A DNA stretch of 64,000 nt, from assembly GCF_900183575.1 (NCBI RefSeq), contig NZ_FXUZ01000001.1, positions 372,001 through 436,000 of the forward strand, written 5' to 3'. A program made the translations under genes and the position numbers. Every line of letters begins with the position of its first letter. Position 1 is the first letter of the stretch. The notes below the pieces were generated by a model. It was not told the origin of the DNA. It worked only from the letters and a program-made list of their open reading frames with translations, and made no database searches. Origin of the DNA: Staphylococcus cornubiensis. Lineage in GTDB: Bacteria; Bacillota; Bacilli; Staphylococcales; Staphylococcaceae. Below, piece by piece: positions 40,601-49,780 of this stretch.

Positions 40601-41079
40601 AAACATTAATGATTGAACGGATTAAATATTTCTTTAATCAAGCGTTACAACAAGAAATGGCGCCAAAAATCAAATCATTTCATCAGTATCACATTTTATT
40701 ACCAGATATTGAAACGATTGAAGTTGCGCCTGTAGAAGATTCATTTTTAACGATTTCATTAGATGCGATGGTCAGTGCGCTACCTAAACAATTAACTAAG
40801 AAAAACATTTTACAACCACAAGTGCAAAAACAAATACAAGCTGACATTAAAGACGAAACAATCACACTATTACAACCGAGATTAGGCGATTTACGACAGG
40901 CGCTTGAAGCAATGCTAATGACATTAATAGCAAAAGCACAACAAGCACTTGAACAAATTGAGTCGCAAGCACAAGAAGAAATCGACACAGTGTTAGCTGT
41001 CGAAGTTGATGATGCATTGATTGCACAATTACAAACGGAATCACCAAAATTATTCGCAATACTTAATTCAAAGGACTGA
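37624..41079 (+). CDS. Bacterial dynamin-like protein, double (DynA/YpbR type)
   Basis: This 1151-residue protein is an internal fusion of two dynamin units. Each has a GTPase P-loop, GHFSAGKST (residues 47-55) and GTFSAGKSS (598-606), with DTPG and NQIDK motifs clear in the first half; long helical stalk regions follow each. Such DynA proteins bind and fuse membranes and help cells survive membrane damage and phage lysis in Bacillus. In the second half the DTPG position reads DSLG, so its GTP cycle may differ. It lies just before the 5'-3' exonuclease gene. Confidence 0.93.
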   Translation: MQNQEQLDVLYKLKKEVEKSDHSAFIHTINQMIKKVYLNHYTMTFVGHFSAGKSTVINRLIGQDILPSSPVPTTSNTALVTVANEPGITANIEGQKYTQLNSYDDVKQMNRENFQVESIDIRIQSDVFHRGFTFQDTPGVDSNVQSHSMQTEQFLYTSNVVFYTVDYNHVQSALNFQFMKRLNRAGIPVVFIINQIDKHDDNELDFETFQARVEQSITEWDITLLDTFYITKFDHPYNQFDQLHAFIMEQDQHREAVETYVVRMKQFIHQHQLDYLQHEMDEILEQLNIEAAQFDQAYQTHQQNESMSEEAQLLNDAHALKHYLKDKRRSIIDNAYIMTHEMRETIRYYLESMTKDFKAGGLFNKKKKTEEEREIRLNTLIADLQSKVNHQIIKPMQEDLSFLTRFINDTEMNQRILNQKLTLPASIVTDLYQTQIQITNQYVLTFSNDLMKAIKQYILKEQEPLDDAIIENVHAEEHLVDESNDNALYSRYIELRNLAQSLKTENYRHYYIHMEDSLDRLIDRTEIQYQVKTNDEHVMTTAQKKTAMAKDVSAIDNEQIDQALTIVKNIPLFKSSVKNIEATRARMQDQKVKIGVFGTFSAGKSSLINALLGDSYLTSSPNPTTAATTEIAYGDTHHITFKTPETLLQEINDVFELEGQQFDRIETFLEANIDKLKGRIEKSRLAFIHAIEKNYALYQSYIAQGLEHPIKASEVQQWSAEDEYATFVQTVHLRLPLDWLKDKIIVDSLGLHSNNQRHTNETEKILTTSDLILYVSYFNHAFTDNDKAFIEHMKNMNQLKAHQAFKMVINATDLAENEADKQAVHDYVKDALLQVRMQPEIFAVSSRAALTEGDVGVQQLKARISDFSEVESKHILEAKMYDQLRDIQQSYEQMIDDHTSNAEQMQHVKTQLQQMRQKTIFNTQSLNAIRQKLVNEIEDQMYHLNERLKIQLLDNVKAIYNTQMTNSNHFNEEKRQSTKDYLNQLHQKLYLEQTLMIERIKYFFNQALQQEMAPKIKSFHQYHILLPDIETIEVAPVEDSFLTISLDAMVSALPKQLTKKNILQPQVQKQIQADIKDETITLLQPRLGDLRQALEAMLMTLIAKAQQALEQIESQAQEEIDTVLAVEVDDALIAQLQTESPKLFAILNSKD

Positions 41080-41083
41080 AAAC

Positions 41084-41965
41084 ATGAGACACAAACTTTT
41101 ACTCATTGATGGTATGGCACTGCTATTTCGCCATTTTTATGCAACAAGTGTACACAAAAATTTTATGCGCAATACAAACGGAACACCGACGAATGGAACT
41201 CAAGGCTTTGTCAGACATGTCTATAGTGCCATTCGAGAAATTGAACCAACACACGTCGCAGTTTGTTGGGATATGGGAAAGGCAACATTTCGTAATGACA
41301 TGTTTGACGGCTATAAGCAAAATCGGCCGGAACCTCCTGAAGAACTAATGCCACAATTTGATCATGTACAGCATATTTCTGAATCACTTGGCTTTTTAAA
41401 TATCGGCGTAGAAAATTATGAAGCTGATGATGTCATTGGTACGTTGACACATGCTTTCTCGGAGTCACCTGACCATGAAGTATATGTCATTACAGGAGAC
41501 CGTGATTTATTACAATGTGTGAGTGATAATGTTTTTGTTTGGCTCATTAAAAAGGGCTTTACGGAATATAGTAAGTATGACAGAGCACGATTTGAATTAG
41601 AATACGATTTACAACCGCCACAGTTGATTGATGTTAAAGCATTCATGGGTGATACAGCGGATGGTTATCCAGGTGTCAAAGGGATTGGTGAGAAAACAGC
41701 AATTAAACTGATTCAACAATATGGTTCAGTAGAAGAAGTCATCACAAACATTTCACAATTAACGCCTGCACAACAGAAAAAGATTCAACAAGATATGAAC
41801 AATTTACGTTTATCCAAACAACTTGCTACTATCGAATTGAATGTGCCATTATCCGTTGAGACATTATTCGAACAAATGGCCCACCATGTTGAATTGAATC
41901 ACGTGCTTGCCGTATTAGATCAACACGAATTATTTGTTTCTAAACGCTTTGTGCAGAATTTGTAA
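41084..41965 (+). CDS. 5'-3' exonuclease, PolA-N-terminal type (YpcP/ExoR-like)
   Basis: This 293-residue stand-alone FEN-like nuclease has the 5'-3' exonuclease fold of DNA polymerase I: LLIDGMALLFRHFYA at the start, YEADDVIGTL and VITGDRDLLQCV metal-binding motifs, and the helix-hairpin-helix GVKGIGEKTAIKL. It removes RNA primers or flaps. An upstream start at 41021 lies inside the dynamin gene; aaagga at its stop sets ATG 41084. The gap of four bases couples it to the dynamin gene. Confidence 0.93.
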   Translation: MRHKLLLIDGMALLFRHFYATSVHKNFMRNTNGTPTNGTQGFVRHVYSAIREIEPTHVAVCWDMGKATFRNDMFDGYKQNRPEPPEELMPQFDHVQHISESLGFLNIGVENYEADDVIGTLTHAFSESPDHEVYVITGDRDLLQCVSDNVFVWLIKKGFTEYSKYDRARFELEYDLQPPQLIDVKAFMGDTADGYPGVKGIGEKTAIKLIQQYGSVEEVITNISQLTPAQQKKIQQDMNNLRLSKQLATIELNVPLSVETLFEQMAHHVELNHVLAVLDQHELFVSKRFVQNL

Positions 41966-42033
41966 TTCATTATAGTGATGTCATCTCACTGTGAACACCT
42001 ATAAATTAAATCATCAGTAAAAAAGATAACAAC

Positions 42034-42091
42034 AAAAAATGTCGAAGTGAAATGTACATGCCTTACACATGTCATCCACTTCGACATTTTT
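42034..42091. terminator. Bidirectional terminator between exonuclease and RNase HI-like genes
   Basis: A 15-bp perfect stem (aaaaatgtcgaagtg to 42049; cacttcgacattttt 42077-42091) with A and T runs on its flanks; it serves both convergent genes. Confidence 0.88.
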
Positions 42092-42108
42092 CATTTAATA
42101 TTAAAGCA

Positions 42109-42513
42109 CTACGAACGATGTAAAGCTTGATACAATGCATCTTGCGCTAATTGATTTGCCGCTTTATTTTGCGCTCTCGGAACCCATTTGACAAACGCCA
42201 ATTCAAAGCGTGCCGCTGACTGTAAATAAGCTGATAAATAAGGCTTAAAACGCGTATTCTTCACAAACTCACGATTCACTGCATCTTCAATTAATTGGGA
42301 ATCTGTAAAAACTAAGGCATTTTCAACTGTTAACGCTTCGGCTTGTTCTAACGCAAAAAGGAGCGCTTCCCATTCAGCGCTGTGATTATCCATTTCACCG
42401 AGCACTTTTGTGAAAGTATGACGCGCATCTTCTGTTACGATAACAACACCACATGCACTGACTCCAGGATTGCCTTTTGTTGCTGCATCAAAATAAATTT
42501 TTGCCAAATTCAA
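42109..42513 (-). CDS. RNase HI-like protein (YpdQ type)
   Basis: This 134-residue protein has the RNase H fold and lacks the basic protrusion of E. coli RNase HI. Metal-ligand candidates are Asp9 (FDAATKGNPG), Glu47 (HSAEWEALLFAL) and Asp71 (VFTDSQ). At the position of the fourth carboxylate, E. coli Asp134, the sequence reads NKAANQLA, with Asn120. It may be a weak or altered nuclease. It lies 50 bases downstream of the queuosine-precursor transporter on the same strand. Confidence 0.85.
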   Translation of the reverse strand: MNLAKIYFDAATKGNPGVSACGVVIVTEDARHTFTKVLGEMDNHSAEWEALLFALEQAEALTVENALVFTDSQLIEDAVNREFVKNTRFKPYLSAYLQSAARFELAFVKWVPRAQNKAANQLAQDALYQALHRS

Positions 42514-42563
42514 TACACCACACTTGAATGTTTTTTACATCCTTAAGCTTAACATATCACTCG

Positions 42564-43268
42564 TTATAGCGTGTCATCTTTAATTTTATTGCGACGATAT
42601 AGTGATTTCGCCCAATAACCAAATGGAACGTTTAATACGGTAGATAACAGTTTTAATAAATAAGTCGTAATGAAAATTTCGAATACGACGTCGTTAGGTA
42701 AACTGCCATAAAAAGCAATCGCTACAAAGAGGGCCGTATCAACAATAGAACTCAATGTTGTACTCCCATAGGCACGAAGGATAAACGTGCGATCTGAACG
42801 AAATACTTTTTTAATCAAGTTAAAGACTAAGACATCAATATGTTGCCCGATAATATAAGCGATGATGGATGCAAAGGCAATTCGAGGGACAACATCAAAA
42901 ATAGCCTTCATTGCGCCTTGTGCCATATCCGCTTCACTCGGTTGAAACGCGAGCGAAATCTGCATAATAATAATCATAATAAACGTAGATGAGAAGCCGA
43001 GCCATACTGCTTTTTTCGCAACTTTTCTCCCATAAATATCATTGAGAATGTCTGTTGCAAGATAAATTGACGCGAACATCACATTTCCTAACGTAGCAGA
43101 AATCGTAAAGATATCCACTGTTTTGAGCACTTGGATGTTGGCGATAATCGTACCTATCGCAACCCAAGCATACAGACCTGATTTACCAAAAAATCGAAAC
43201 ATCGCAACCATTAAAACAAAAGTAACGATAAACGATCCTAAACCTAACCATTCATTATACAATTGCAT
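42564..43268 (-). CDS. Queuosine precursor transporter (VUT/YhhQ family)
   Basis: This 234-residue membrane protein with about six hydrophobic segments is a member of the vitamin uptake transporter (VUT, DUF165/YhhQ) family that imports preQ0 or preQ1 for queuosine in tRNA. A preQ1-I riboswitch directly precedes it and includes its Shine-Dalgarno, which supports preQ1 as the relevant metabolite. The ATG at 43268 follows taggagg. Transcription starts from a near-consensus promoter at 43328-43356. Confidence 0.9.
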   Translation of the reverse strand: MQLYNEWLGLGSFIVTFVLMVAMFRFFGKSGLYAWVAIGTIIANIQVLKTVDIFTISATLGNVMFASIYLATDILNDIYGRKVAKKAVWLGFSSTFIMIIIMQISLAFQPSEADMAQGAMKAIFDVVPRIAFASIIAYIIGQHIDVLVFNLIKKVFRSDRTFILRAYGSTTLSSIVDTALFVAIAFYGSLPNDVVFEIFITTYLLKLLSTVLNVPFGYWAKSLYRRNKIKDDTL

Positions 43269-43270
43269 AA

Positions 43271-43311
43271 CCTCCTAAATTTTGTTGACGCGGGTGTTTA
43301 GAAACCGCTCT
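43271..43311 (-). promoter_or_regulatory. preQ1-I riboswitch controlling the transporter
   Basis: Reading the minus strand: the stem gcgg (43308-43305) pairs with ccgc (43293-43290); the loop is tttctaaaca; a cytosine before ccgc (43294) fits the preQ1-recognising base. An A-rich tail, caacaaaa, leads to tttaggagg, in which ttag can pair with the loop ctaa as the H-type pseudoknot. The pseudoknot would hide the Shine-Dalgarno when preQ1 binds, so control is at translation. Confidence 0.8.
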
Positions 43312-43327
43312 TCACAGTAACTTATCC

Positions 43328-43356
43328 ATTATAATCAACAGACTTACGATTTTCAA
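43328..43356 (-). promoter_or_regulatory. Promoter of the queuosine-precursor transporter
   Basis: On the minus strand TTGAAA (43356-43351), a 17-bp spacer and TATAAT (43333-43328). The expected start lies about ten bases before the riboswitch. Confidence 0.8.
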
Positions 43357-43487
43357 TAGTATTTGAATAACTTTTACGAGCGATGCGTTGTTAGCAATGA
43401 TGATGAAGTTAAAACGCTTCAATGTCCATTTAAATCATGTTACGATAGTGAATATTGTACGCACTATATTTAAAAGAGGTGACATTC

Positions 43488-43673
43488 GTGCTAACTGACT
43501 CTGAGAAGAAGGCTATTGCTTCAATCGATCAATTGTCTCAACAATATTGTGAACACTGCTTGGTTAAAGCACACCTTCGAAAAACAAAGGGGAGAACACA
43601 AGCACATCACTTCTGTATCAATGAATGTTCAATCGGCAAACAAATTCAACAATTAGGCAATGAGCTACAATAA
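43488..43673 (+). CDS. Small zinc-finger protein (DUF2602 type)
   Basis: This 61-residue protein has a zinc-knuckle pattern: Cys21, Cys24, then [12 protein letters not shown] with His40/41, Cys43 and Cys47. It belongs to the small zinc-finger family found next to cvfC in staphylococci; the function is unknown. The start is GTG at 43488 behind agaggtgac; the earlier in-frame start at 43455 lacks a Shine-Dalgarno. It precedes cvfC by 31 bases. Confidence 0.8.
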   Translation: MLTDSEKKAIASIDQLSQQYCEHCLVKAHLRKTKGRTQAHHFCINECSIGKQIQQLGNELQ

Positions 43674-43704
43674 TGACTGTAGTAAATTGACGAGGAGGTT
43701 TAAC

Positions 43705-44823
43705 ATGGAAATTATTAAGGTCGAACCTACACCTAGTCCGAATACCATGAAAATTATTTTATCTGAAAAAAGGCAAGACAATCATTCCAATACTTATACG
43801 CAAGTTACAGATGGTCAGCCTCACTTTATCAACGCCATTTTACAAGTAGAAGGTGTGAAATCTGTTTTTTATGTATTAGATTTTATTGCCGTCGATAAAA
43901 CACCAAAAGCAGACTGGGAAACTGTGTTACCTCTAGTCACGGCGACACTCAATCATGATCACCAAGAAGACGATACACGAAATCCTGAACCAGATACACA
44001 TTTTGGCGAGGTAAAAGCAGAGGTGCTCAAATTTAAAAATATTCCTTATCAAGTAAAGCTCACAACAGCTCAGGAAGAAAAACGGCAACAATTGAGCGAC
44101 ATTTTTGTCAATGCTATGCTTGAAACTCAAGCGCCTGAGGATAATGTTGTATTTTTACGAAAATGGGAAACGTTGGGAATTCGCTATGGTGATTTGGACG
44201 AAGTCATGCAAAGTGTCGTTGAAGAAGTTTATGCACTTTACCCTGAACACGTGCTTCATCAACTTGTAGAAGAGGCGAAAAACACTGACGTTACTGTACC
44301 ACAAAAACAATATGAGCATGTCACATTAGAAACCTATCAACAAGAACCGGATTGGAAAGCACGTCTTCGTATGTTGAAATCATTTCCAACACCTACGCAC
44401 GAAGATTATCCACTACTTGATTATGCGTTAAATGAAGATAAAGTGCCATTACGCCGTGAAGCAGTCGTGTTGCTCAGCATGATTGAAGATCAAGCGACTT
44501 TGCCGTACCTATTTAAAGGGCTGCACGATAAAAGTCCTGCAGTGAGACGAACAGCTGGTGATAGTTTAAGTGATTTAGGCTTTAAAGAAGCTTTACCTGA
44601 AATGGAAAAAGCATTAGATGATCCACAAAAGATTGTTCGATGGCGTGCAGCCATGTTCCTTTTTGACGAAGGAGGACTAGAACAACTTCCAGCTTTGAAA
44701 GCACATCAAAATGATCCGGCTTATGAAGTGAAGTTGCAAATTGAAATGGCCATTACACGTATCGAAAACGGGGAAGAAGCACTTGGATCAGTGTGGAAAC
44801 AGATCGCAAATCGTAATCAATAA
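43705..44823 (+). CDS. cvfC: Conserved virulence factor C (CvfC)
   Basis: This 372-residue protein has an N-terminal Nfu-N-like domain ([10 protein letters not shown]) and a C-terminal HEAT/PBS-lyase-like repeat region ([28 protein letters not shown]). It matches S. aureus CvfC, identified in a silkworm virulence screen; its biochemical role is not settled. Upstream in-frame ATG 43660 overlaps the previous gene, while cgaggagg sets ATG 43705. A bacilliredoxin gene follows 24 bases later. Confidence 0.92.
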   Translation: MEIIKVEPTPSPNTMKIILSEKRQDNHSNTYTQVTDGQPHFINAILQVEGVKSVFYVLDFIAVDKTPKADWETVLPLVTATLNHDHQEDDTRNPEPDTHFGEVKAEVLKFKNIPYQVKLTTAQEEKRQQLSDIFVNAMLETQAPEDNVVFLRKWETLGIRYGDLDEVMQSVVEEVYALYPEHVLHQLVEEAKNTDVTVPQKQYEHVTLETYQQEPDWKARLRMLKSFPTPTHEDYPLLDYALNEDKVPLRREAVVLLSMIEDQATLPYLFKGLHDKSPAVRRTAGDSLSDLGFKEALPEMEKALDDPQKIVRWRAAMFLFDEGGLEQLPALKAHQNDPAYEVKLQIEMAITRIENGEEALGSVWKQIANRNQ

Positions 44824-44847
44824 ATTAATACAAGGGAGCGCTATAAT

Positions 44848-45288
44848 ATGAACGCATATGATGCATATATGAAAGAACTCGCTGCTCAAATGAGAGGCGA
44901 ATTGACACAAAATGGTTTTGAAAGTTTAGAAAGTGAAGATTCAGTAACACAATATATGGACAATGTGAGCGATGAAGATACGACATTCGTTGTTATTAAT
45001 TCAACATGTGGTTGTGCAGCTGGATTAGCACGTCCTGCAGCTGTGGCCGTTGCTGAACAAAATGAATATAAACCGACGAATAAAGTGACTGTTTTTGCAG
45101 GTCAAGATAAAGAAGCCACGGCAAAAATGCGTGAATACATTCAACAAGTGCCTTCTAGTCCATCATTCGCATTATTTAAAGGGGCTGAGCTCGTGCACTT
45201 TATGCCACGCGAACACATTGAAGGCCGTGATATTAATGATATAGCAATGGACATCAAAGACGCATTTGACACACATTGCCGCGCATAA
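44848..45288 (+). CDS. Bacilliredoxin (BrxA/BrxB, YphP family)
   Basis: This 146-residue thioredoxin-fold protein carries the CxC motif STCGCAAG (Cys54, Cys56) that marks bacilliredoxins, which remove bacillithiol from oxidised protein cysteines. YpdA, earlier in this window, recycles the bacillithiol disulfide formed. I cannot decide between BrxA and BrxB by sequence alone. It shares a likely transcript with cvfC and ends at a strong terminator. Confidence 0.92.
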   Translation: MNAYDAYMKELAAQMRGELTQNGFESLESEDSVTQYMDNVSDEDTTFVVINSTCGCAAGLARPAAVAVAEQNEYKPTNKVTVFAGQDKEATAKMREYIQQVPSSPSFALFKGAELVHFMPREHIEGRDINDIAMDIKDAFDTHCRA

Positions 45289-45598
45289 AAGAAATCAACT
45301 TAACCTTAATTCATTTTACATTTCCATATTTTGATTTTTGCTCATCATAGAGAGTGGGGCTTGGGAAACTCAATTGTGTCCCAAGCCCCTTTTTACGTTT
45401 TTAACACAAGAGATGATGATGCGCACACATTATTTTTCTCGATGCTTGAGTCTATCCGATGATGTGAAGATACACGGAAAGGTACTGAATACATTCCGTT
45501 TGCTTGGTGATGCTTTTACGTTACTTAAAACGTTGATATTGTTTCCCAAATGACACAAAATCCTCTATTATAGATACTAAGAGAAAGAGGTGAATGTC
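45289..45598. other. Intergenic region bacilliredoxin to thyA, 310 bp
   Basis: It holds the second copy of the terminator-bearing repeat and, near its end, possible -10 sequences (tattat at 45566-45571) without a clear -35. Small ORFs crossing the hairpin are not credible. Confidence 0.5.
45304..45396 (+). repeat. Dispersed terminator-bearing repeat, copy 2
   Basis: A perfect 11-bp stem, ggggcttggga (45356-45366) with tcccaagcccc (45379-45389), and a T run form a strong terminator. The 50 bases before it include the 26-bp block identical to copy 1 (45313-45338 here). It ends the cvfC-bacilliredoxin transcript. Confidence 0.8.
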
Positions 45599-46552
45599 AT
45601 GAATCCGTTTGATGCAGCTTATCATGATTTATGTAAAGAAGTGTTAGAAATTGGCAATCAACGTGATGATCGAACAGCTACAGGAACAATTTCAAAATTT
45701 GGACATCAGTTGCGTTTTGACCTTTCAAAAGGCTTCCCTTTGTTAACAACGAAAAAAGTCTCTTTTAAACTGGTTGCAACTGAATTGATTTGGTTTATCC
45801 GTGGTGATACCAATTTAAGATATTTATTACAATATAATAACAACATTTGGAACGAGTGGGCCTTTGAAAAGTATGTACAAAGTGAAGATTATACAGGTCC
45901 GGATATGACTGACTTTGGCCACAGAGCACAAAGTGATGCCACATTTGCTGAAGTTTACCAAGAAGAAATGGCAAAGTTTAAACAACAAATTTTAAACGAT
46001 GATGCCTTTATGAAAAAACACGGTGATTTAGGTAATGTTTATGGTAAGCAATGGCGTGACTGGGTCGGTGCAGATGGTCAACATTATGATCAATTAAAAA
46101 CGTTAATCGAACAAATTAAAACGAATCCAAACTCACGTCGTCATATCATCAGCGCTTGGAATCCTGCCGAAATTGAGACGATGGCTTTACCTCCTTGTCA
46201 TACACTCTTTCAATTTTATGTGCAAGACAATAAGCTCAGTTGTCAACTCTATCAACGTAGCGCTGACATTTTCTTAGGCGTACCGTTTAATATTGCGAGT
46301 TATAGCTTATTAACACATTTAATCGCGAAAGAATGTGGTTTAGAAGTAGGTGAGTTCGTACACACATTTGGCGATGCACATATTTACAGCAACCATTTGG
46401 ACGCTGTTGAAACACAACTTGCACGTTCAAGTTACGCGCCGCCACAATTAAAAATCAATACAGACCGTTCAATTTTTGACATTGAATATGAAGATTTAGA
46501 GATTGTAAATTATGAATCCCATCCAGCGATTAAAGCACCAATCGCGGTATAA
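45599..46552 (+). CDS. thyA: Thymidylate synthase
   Basis: This 317-residue enzyme methylates dUMP to dTMP using methylenetetrahydrofolate. The catalytic cysteine lies in [12 protein letters not shown], and [22 protein letters not shown] is the conserved nucleotide region. The start is ATG 45599 after aagaggtg; a GTG nine bases earlier overlaps the Shine-Dalgarno. It precedes dfrA by 18 bases, the usual thyA-dfrA pair. Confidence 0.97.
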   Translation: MNPFDAAYHDLCKEVLEIGNQRDDRTATGTISKFGHQLRFDLSKGFPLLTTKKVSFKLVATELIWFIRGDTNLRYLLQYNNNIWNEWAFEKYVQSEDYTGPDMTDFGHRAQSDATFAEVYQEEMAKFKQQILNDDAFMKKHGDLGNVYGKQWRDWVGADGQHYDQLKTLIEQIKTNPNSRRHIISAWNPAEIETMALPPCHTLFQFYVQDNKLSCQLYQRSADIFLGVPFNIASYSLLTHLIAKECGLEVGEFVHTFGDAHIYSNHLDAVETQLARSSYAPPQLKINTDRSIFDIEYEDLEIVNYESHPAIKAPIAV

Positions 46553-47050
<498 letters not shown>

Positions 47051-47068
47051 TTATTGGAGGTTAGCATT

Positions 47069-47923
47069 ATGCAACAACGTATTATTGTTACAGATTCTAC
47101 ATCTGACCTAGATCATGCTTTTCTGAAGCAACACAATGTCCATATTGTTCCGTTGAGTGTTACAATTAACGGAGAATCATACGAAGACCAAAAGGACATT
47201 ACATCTGAGTCATTTTCACAATATTTAGGAGACAACAGCTACGATTTTAAAACGAGCCAACCTCCAATTGGAAGATTTGTAGAAACTTATGAACAACTTG
47301 GTGAAACAGGGGCTGAAATCATCAGTATTCATCTTTCATCTGGTTTAAGCGGCACATATCAAACTGCTGTACAAGCGAGTGAAATGGTTGATGCTAAAGT
47401 GACAGTCATTGATTCTCAATCTATTTCTTTTGGATTAGGTTATCAGCTTCAAAACTTAATTCGTTGGGTTGAAGAAGGGATTCCAACAGAAGAAATTGTC
47501 GAGAAAATTGAAAGCTTACAAAAAAACATTAAGCTTTACGTCATTATCGGCCAATTAGATCAACTCATTAAAGGCGGTCGTATTAGTAAAGCTAAAGGTT
47601 TGATAGGGAACTTAATGAAAATCAAGCCAATCGGTGCATTGATTGACGGTAAGTTAGAAATGATTCATAATGCACGTACACAAAATGCTTGTATTAAGTA
47701 TGTACTCAAAGATTTAAAGCCATTTATCGGTGATGCAACAGTTAAATCGATAGGTATATCACATGCGAAAGCAAAAGATTTCATGGATAAATTTAAAGAA
47801 AAATTAGATGAAACTTTTACTGTTCAAAATTTTGACTTTGGACATACTACTCCAGTGATTTCGACGCATACTGGTGCCGGTGCCATTGGTTTAGTTGTGC
47901 TTAAAGATTCATCTAATTCATAA
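47069..47923 (+). CDS. fakB2: Fatty-acid kinase binding protein, DegV family (FakB2 type)
   Basis: This 284-residue DegV-family protein binds a fatty acid and presents it to FakA kinase, giving acyl-phosphate for phospholipid synthesis. It has the TDSTSDL start, [12 protein letters not shown] and [19 protein letters not shown]. Similarity and position after dfrA match S. aureus FakB2, which prefers unsaturated (host-type) fatty acids; preference is inferred here. ATG 47069 follows ttggagg. Confidence 0.88.
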   Translation: MQQRIIVTDSTSDLDHAFLKQHNVHIVPLSVTINGESYEDQKDITSESFSQYLGDNSYDFKTSQPPIGRFVETYEQLGETGAEIISIHLSSGLSGTYQTAVQASEMVDAKVTVIDSQSISFGLGYQLQNLIRWVEEGIPTEEIVEKIESLQKNIKLYVIIGQLDQLIKGGRISKAKGLIGNLMKIKPIGALIDGKLEMIHNARTQNACIKYVLKDLKPFIGDATVKSIGISHAKAKDFMDKFKEKLDETFTVQNFDFGHTTPVISTHTGAGAIGLVVLKDSSNS

Positions 47924-47940
47924 CAATGGAGGTGTCAGAC

Positions 47941-48465
47941 ATGGCTACAGCGACATTAGCAGGAGGATGTTTTTGGTGTCTCGTTAAACCTTTTGATACT
48001 TTTGACGGTGTTGAAAGTGTTACATCAGGTTATAGCGGTGGGACAGTAGAAAATCCAACTTATGAACAAGTTTGTACGAATACAACAGGCCATGTAGAGG
48101 CTGTACAAATTGAATATGATGACAATATTATCAGTTATGATGATATTTTAGATATATATTTTAAAACGTTTGATCCGACAGATAAAAACGGTCAATTTTT
48201 CGATAGAGGTGACAGTTACAGACCTGTTATTTTCTATCACAACGAAGCGCAACAACAAGCCGCGCTCAAGAAAATTGATGCATTAAATCAAGCTCAAATT
48301 TTTAGCGATCCCGTTGTTACACCTGTTGAAGCGTATCGCAATTTTTACCCAGCAGAAGAAGCGCATCAAAATTATTACAAAAAACACCCGATACATTATG
48401 CGCAATATCAACGCGGTTCAGGTCGTAAAGCATTTATTAAAAAACATTGGGGGGATCAAGCATGA
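47941..48465 (+). CDS. msrA: Peptide methionine-(S)-sulfoxide reductase MsrA
   Basis: This 174-residue repair enzyme reduces the S epimer of methionine sulfoxide. The active-site motif GGCFWC is near the N-terminus, and no extra domain is present. ATG 47941 follows tggaggtg; the longer in-frame form at 47926 begins before that Shine-Dalgarno. Its stop overlaps the msrB start (ATGA). Confidence 0.95.
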   Translation: MATATLAGGCFWCLVKPFDTFDGVESVTSGYSGGTVENPTYEQVCTNTTGHVEAVQIEYDDNIISYDDILDIYFKTFDPTDKNGQFFDRGDSYRPVIFYHNEAQQQAALKKIDALNQAQIFSDPVVTPVEAYRNFYPAEEAHQNYYKKHPIHYAQYQRGSGRKAFIKKHWGDQA

Positions 48466-48890
48466 TTAAAAAAGACAAAAAAGATTTAACAGACTTAGAG
48501 TATCTCGTAACCCAACAAGATGGAACAGAGCCACCATTTCAAAATGAATATTGGAATCACTTTGAAAAGGGTGTATATGTCGACAAACTTTCAGGCAAAC
48601 CTTTATTTACATCAGATGACAAATTTGAATCTGACTGTGGTTGGCCAAGTTTTTCAAAAGCTATCGATGACCAAGAAATCATCGAATTAGTCGATAAATC
48701 ATTTGGAATGCTTAGAACAGAAGTCCGTTCTGAAGGCAGTAATAGTCATTTAGGACACGTTTTCAATGACGGACCGAAAGAACGTGGTGGCTTACGCTAT
48801 TGTATCAACTCTGCTGCCATCCAATTCATACCGTATGAAAAGCTCGAATCGTTAGGCTATGGTGATTTAGTCAAGCTGTTCGACCAATAA
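48462..48890 (+). CDS. msrB: Peptide methionine-(R)-sulfoxide reductase MsrB
   Basis: This 142-residue enzyme reduces the R epimer of methionine sulfoxide, complementing MsrA. The catalytic cysteine is in [11 protein letters not shown], with a resolving candidate in SDCGWPSF; the paired zinc CxxC motifs of many MsrBs are absent, as in S. aureus. The start overlaps msrA by four bases. crr follows after 13 bases. Confidence 0.94.
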   Translation: MIKKDKKDLTDLEYLVTQQDGTEPPFQNEYWNHFEKGVYVDKLSGKPLFTSDDKFESDCGWPSFSKAIDDQEIIELVDKSFGMLRTEVRSEGSNSHLGHVFNDGPKERGGLRYCINSAAIQFIPYEKLESLGYGDLVKLFDQ

Positions 48891-48903
48891 AGGAGCGAGT
48901 TTT

Positions 48904-49404
48904 ATGTTTAAGAAATTATTTGGTAAAAGTGAAGAAGCAAAGAAGGATGTTAAAGTTTATGCACCGATGAGTGGAGAATATGTCAACATTGAAGACATTC
49001 CAGATCCAGTCTTTGCGCAAAAAATGATGGGTGACGGTTTTGGTATTCGTCCAACTGATGGTAAAGTAGTCTCTCCAATCAATGGTGTAGTCGATAACGT
49101 TTTCCCAACCAAACATGCCATTGGTTTAAAAGCTGACAATGGTTTAGAGGTCCTTGTTCATATCGGTTTAGACACTGTGCAACTCAATGGTGAAGGTTTT
49201 GAAACATTGGTTAATAGCGGGGATACAGTTAAAGTCGGCGATGAACTAGTTACATTCGACGTTGATTATATTAACCAACACGCGAAATCTATCGTATCAC
49301 CTGTCATTATTACAAATACTGATCAGACAGAAGCAATTGATATTCAACAAGCAACGCAACTGATTAAAGGCGAAACACAAGTCATTGATGTGACAATGAA
49401 ATAA
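48904..49404 (+). CDS. crr: PTS glucose-type EIIA component (Crr-like)
   Basis: This 166-residue single-domain EIIA-Glc-type protein passes phosphate from HPr to sugar-specific EIIBC proteins. His70 and His86 match the E. coli His75/His90 pair; His86, in [10 protein letters not shown], is the phosphorylated one. It is not fused to other PTS domains. Location after msrAB is conserved in staphylococci. Its last base is shared with the yozE start. Confidence 0.93.
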   Translation: MFKKLFGKSEEAKKDVKVYAPMSGEYVNIEDIPDPVFAQKMMGDGFGIRPTDGKVVSPINGVVDNVFPTKHAIGLKADNGLEVLVHIGLDTVQLNGEGFETLVNSGDTVKVGDELVTFDVDYINQHAKSIVSPVIITNTDQTEAIDIQQATQLIKGETQVIDVTMK

Positions 49405-49625
49405 TGAAAGATGTCTCATTCTATCAATTCGCATTAACTGTTCGTGGTCGTAAGGATGATTCAGGACAACTTGCAGAGCAAATATTCCAAGATTTATCTT
49501 TTCCAAAGTACGATAAAGATTTCGATGCGTTGTCTGATTACATTGAAACAGAAGGTAATTACACATTACCGATGTCTGTTTTTGATGACTTGTATGAAGA
49601 ATATCAGGAATGGCTTCAATTTTAA
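49404..49625 (+). CDS. YozE family small protein (UPF0346)
   Basis: This 73-residue protein of the YozE/SAM-like fold has the family pieces [11 protein letters not shown] and EEYQEWLQF. The function is unknown. Its ATG overlaps the crr stop (TAATGA), indicating coupled translation. Confidence 0.85.
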   Translation: MKDVSFYQFALTVRGRKDDSGQLAEQIFQDLSFPKYDKDFDALSDYIETEGNYTLPMSVFDDLYEEYQEWLQF

Positions 49626-49659
49626 GTGATTGCTGAAAGTTTTTACATGCATAAATTTT

Positions 49660-49696
49660 TGAGGGTGCTGGCAGAAGATGTCTCACCCTTTTTCTT
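49660..49696 (+). terminator. Terminator after yozE
   Basis: A short stem, gggtg (49663-49667) with caccc (49684-49688), extendable by flanking A-T pairs, followed by a T run. Confidence 0.65.
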
Positions 49697-49780
49697 TATG
49701 GATTATCGTTAATACATCCATTGTATATCCCACGATACCATCACGCATATTTGGATTAAACTAGAAGGGCGGAAAAGGGA

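Noticed and set aside
45338-45553. A 71-codon reading frame between the bacilliredoxin gene and thyA
   Set aside because: It runs through a terminator hairpin and the dispersed repeat, and has no credible start signal.
49297-49686. A 129-codon reverse-strand reading frame
   Set aside because: It overlaps the end of crr and all of yozE, both well supported, and crosses the terminator.
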